From: Tyto alba
Lineage: Eukaryota > Chordata > Aves > Strigiformes > Tytonidae
NCBI RefSeq assembly: GCF_018691265.1
Contig: NW_024881316.1
Location: 26,885,819 to 26,949,818 of the forward strand
Direction: 5' to 3'
DNA length: 64,000 bases
A program made the translations under genes and the position numbers. Shown here piece by piece: positions 62,901 through 64,000 of this stretch; the first letter of the stretch is position 1; each line of letters starts with the position of its first letter. The notes under the pieces were generated by a model. The model had not been told where the DNA came from, searched no databases, and saw only the letters and a program-made list of their open reading frames with translations.

Positions 62901-63325
62901 TGGTTTGTTTTTTTTTTTTTTATTTTCCCTGGTGGAGAAAAAAATGTTTGAATGCTCATGATTTATTACCAGATTCTTTTATCTCAGCAGCTTATTGTCC
63001 ACCTTTTCTAACACTTATTTATAAAGCTGAATAGGGAAGTAAAATCAATGTTACACTTATTTGAAATGTTACCACAATAACTATATTTCAACAAAACCTC
63101 CAATTCTTATGGAATCCATTATAGCTTAGTCTGATGGGATCCTGGACCAAGGGATAAATTGGAGGTAAAGAGAATTATGTAAAAGTACATAAGTGCATTT
63201 AAGAAACATACCCGGAGAAATGCAGATGATGATAACAATTTTTGTAGGGTTTCTAGGAGTTGCTCCTACAGATGAAATCTGACAGAACTATACTTTTCTT
63301 AGATAGTCTGTTAGAGTTTTCATAG

Positions 63326-64000
<675 letters not shown>

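Overview
This window looks like bird genomic DNA and lies inside one very large gene. The organism call rests on AT-rich non-coding DNA, several fragments of CR1 LINEs, and many solo LTRs of avian endogenous-retrovirus type. The roughly 1-kb LTRs suggest a passerine, but that is inference. There is no sign of prokaryotic organisation. The only host gene I can support is a partial copy of CSMD1 (CUB and Sushi multiple domains 1) on the plus strand. Its protein is a large, single-pass, neuronal and epithelial membrane protein that acts as a complement-regulating and synaptic adhesion-type factor.

Ten exons with canonical AG/GT borders lie at 6912-7094, 8914-9240, 13074-13268, 17167-17305, 23392-23579, 35592-35780, 39294-39410, 40802-41017, 44517-44705 and 63411-63580. 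Joined, they give 1913 bp and 637 complete codons with no stop. The reading frame passes every junction, in phases 1,1,1,2,1,1,1,1,1. They encode Sushi 3, CUB 4, Sushi 4, CUB 5, Sushi 5, CUB 6, Sushi 6 and the first half of CUB 7 (numbering inferred from the known CSMD1 domain order). The first exon needs one base from an exon upstream of the window, and the last exon ends inside CUB 7, so both ends of the gene are outside.

Region by region: 1-6911 is intron with one antisense solo LTR. 6912-13268 holds three compact module exons and two overlapping CR1 copies. 13269-23391 holds the split CUB 5 plus three CR1 fragments of different age. 23580-35591 is a 12-kb intron and the main repeat trap: an LTR inserted in a CR1, then a 3.2-kb cluster of three LTRs, one nested in another. 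35781-44705 carries Sushi 5 to Sushi 6, and an ERVK-like solo LTR with an odd duplicated start. 44706-63410 is an 18.7-kb intron with another LTR, CR1 pieces, and a probable very old retroelement.

The observations most worth a second look are: canonical heat-shock-element-like motifs carried by one LTR family; the ERVK-like LTR whose 5' end is a tandem array of 151-bp units, each containing a polypurine tract and an LTR start; the nested LTR cluster; and the different intron positions in neighbouring CUB modules.
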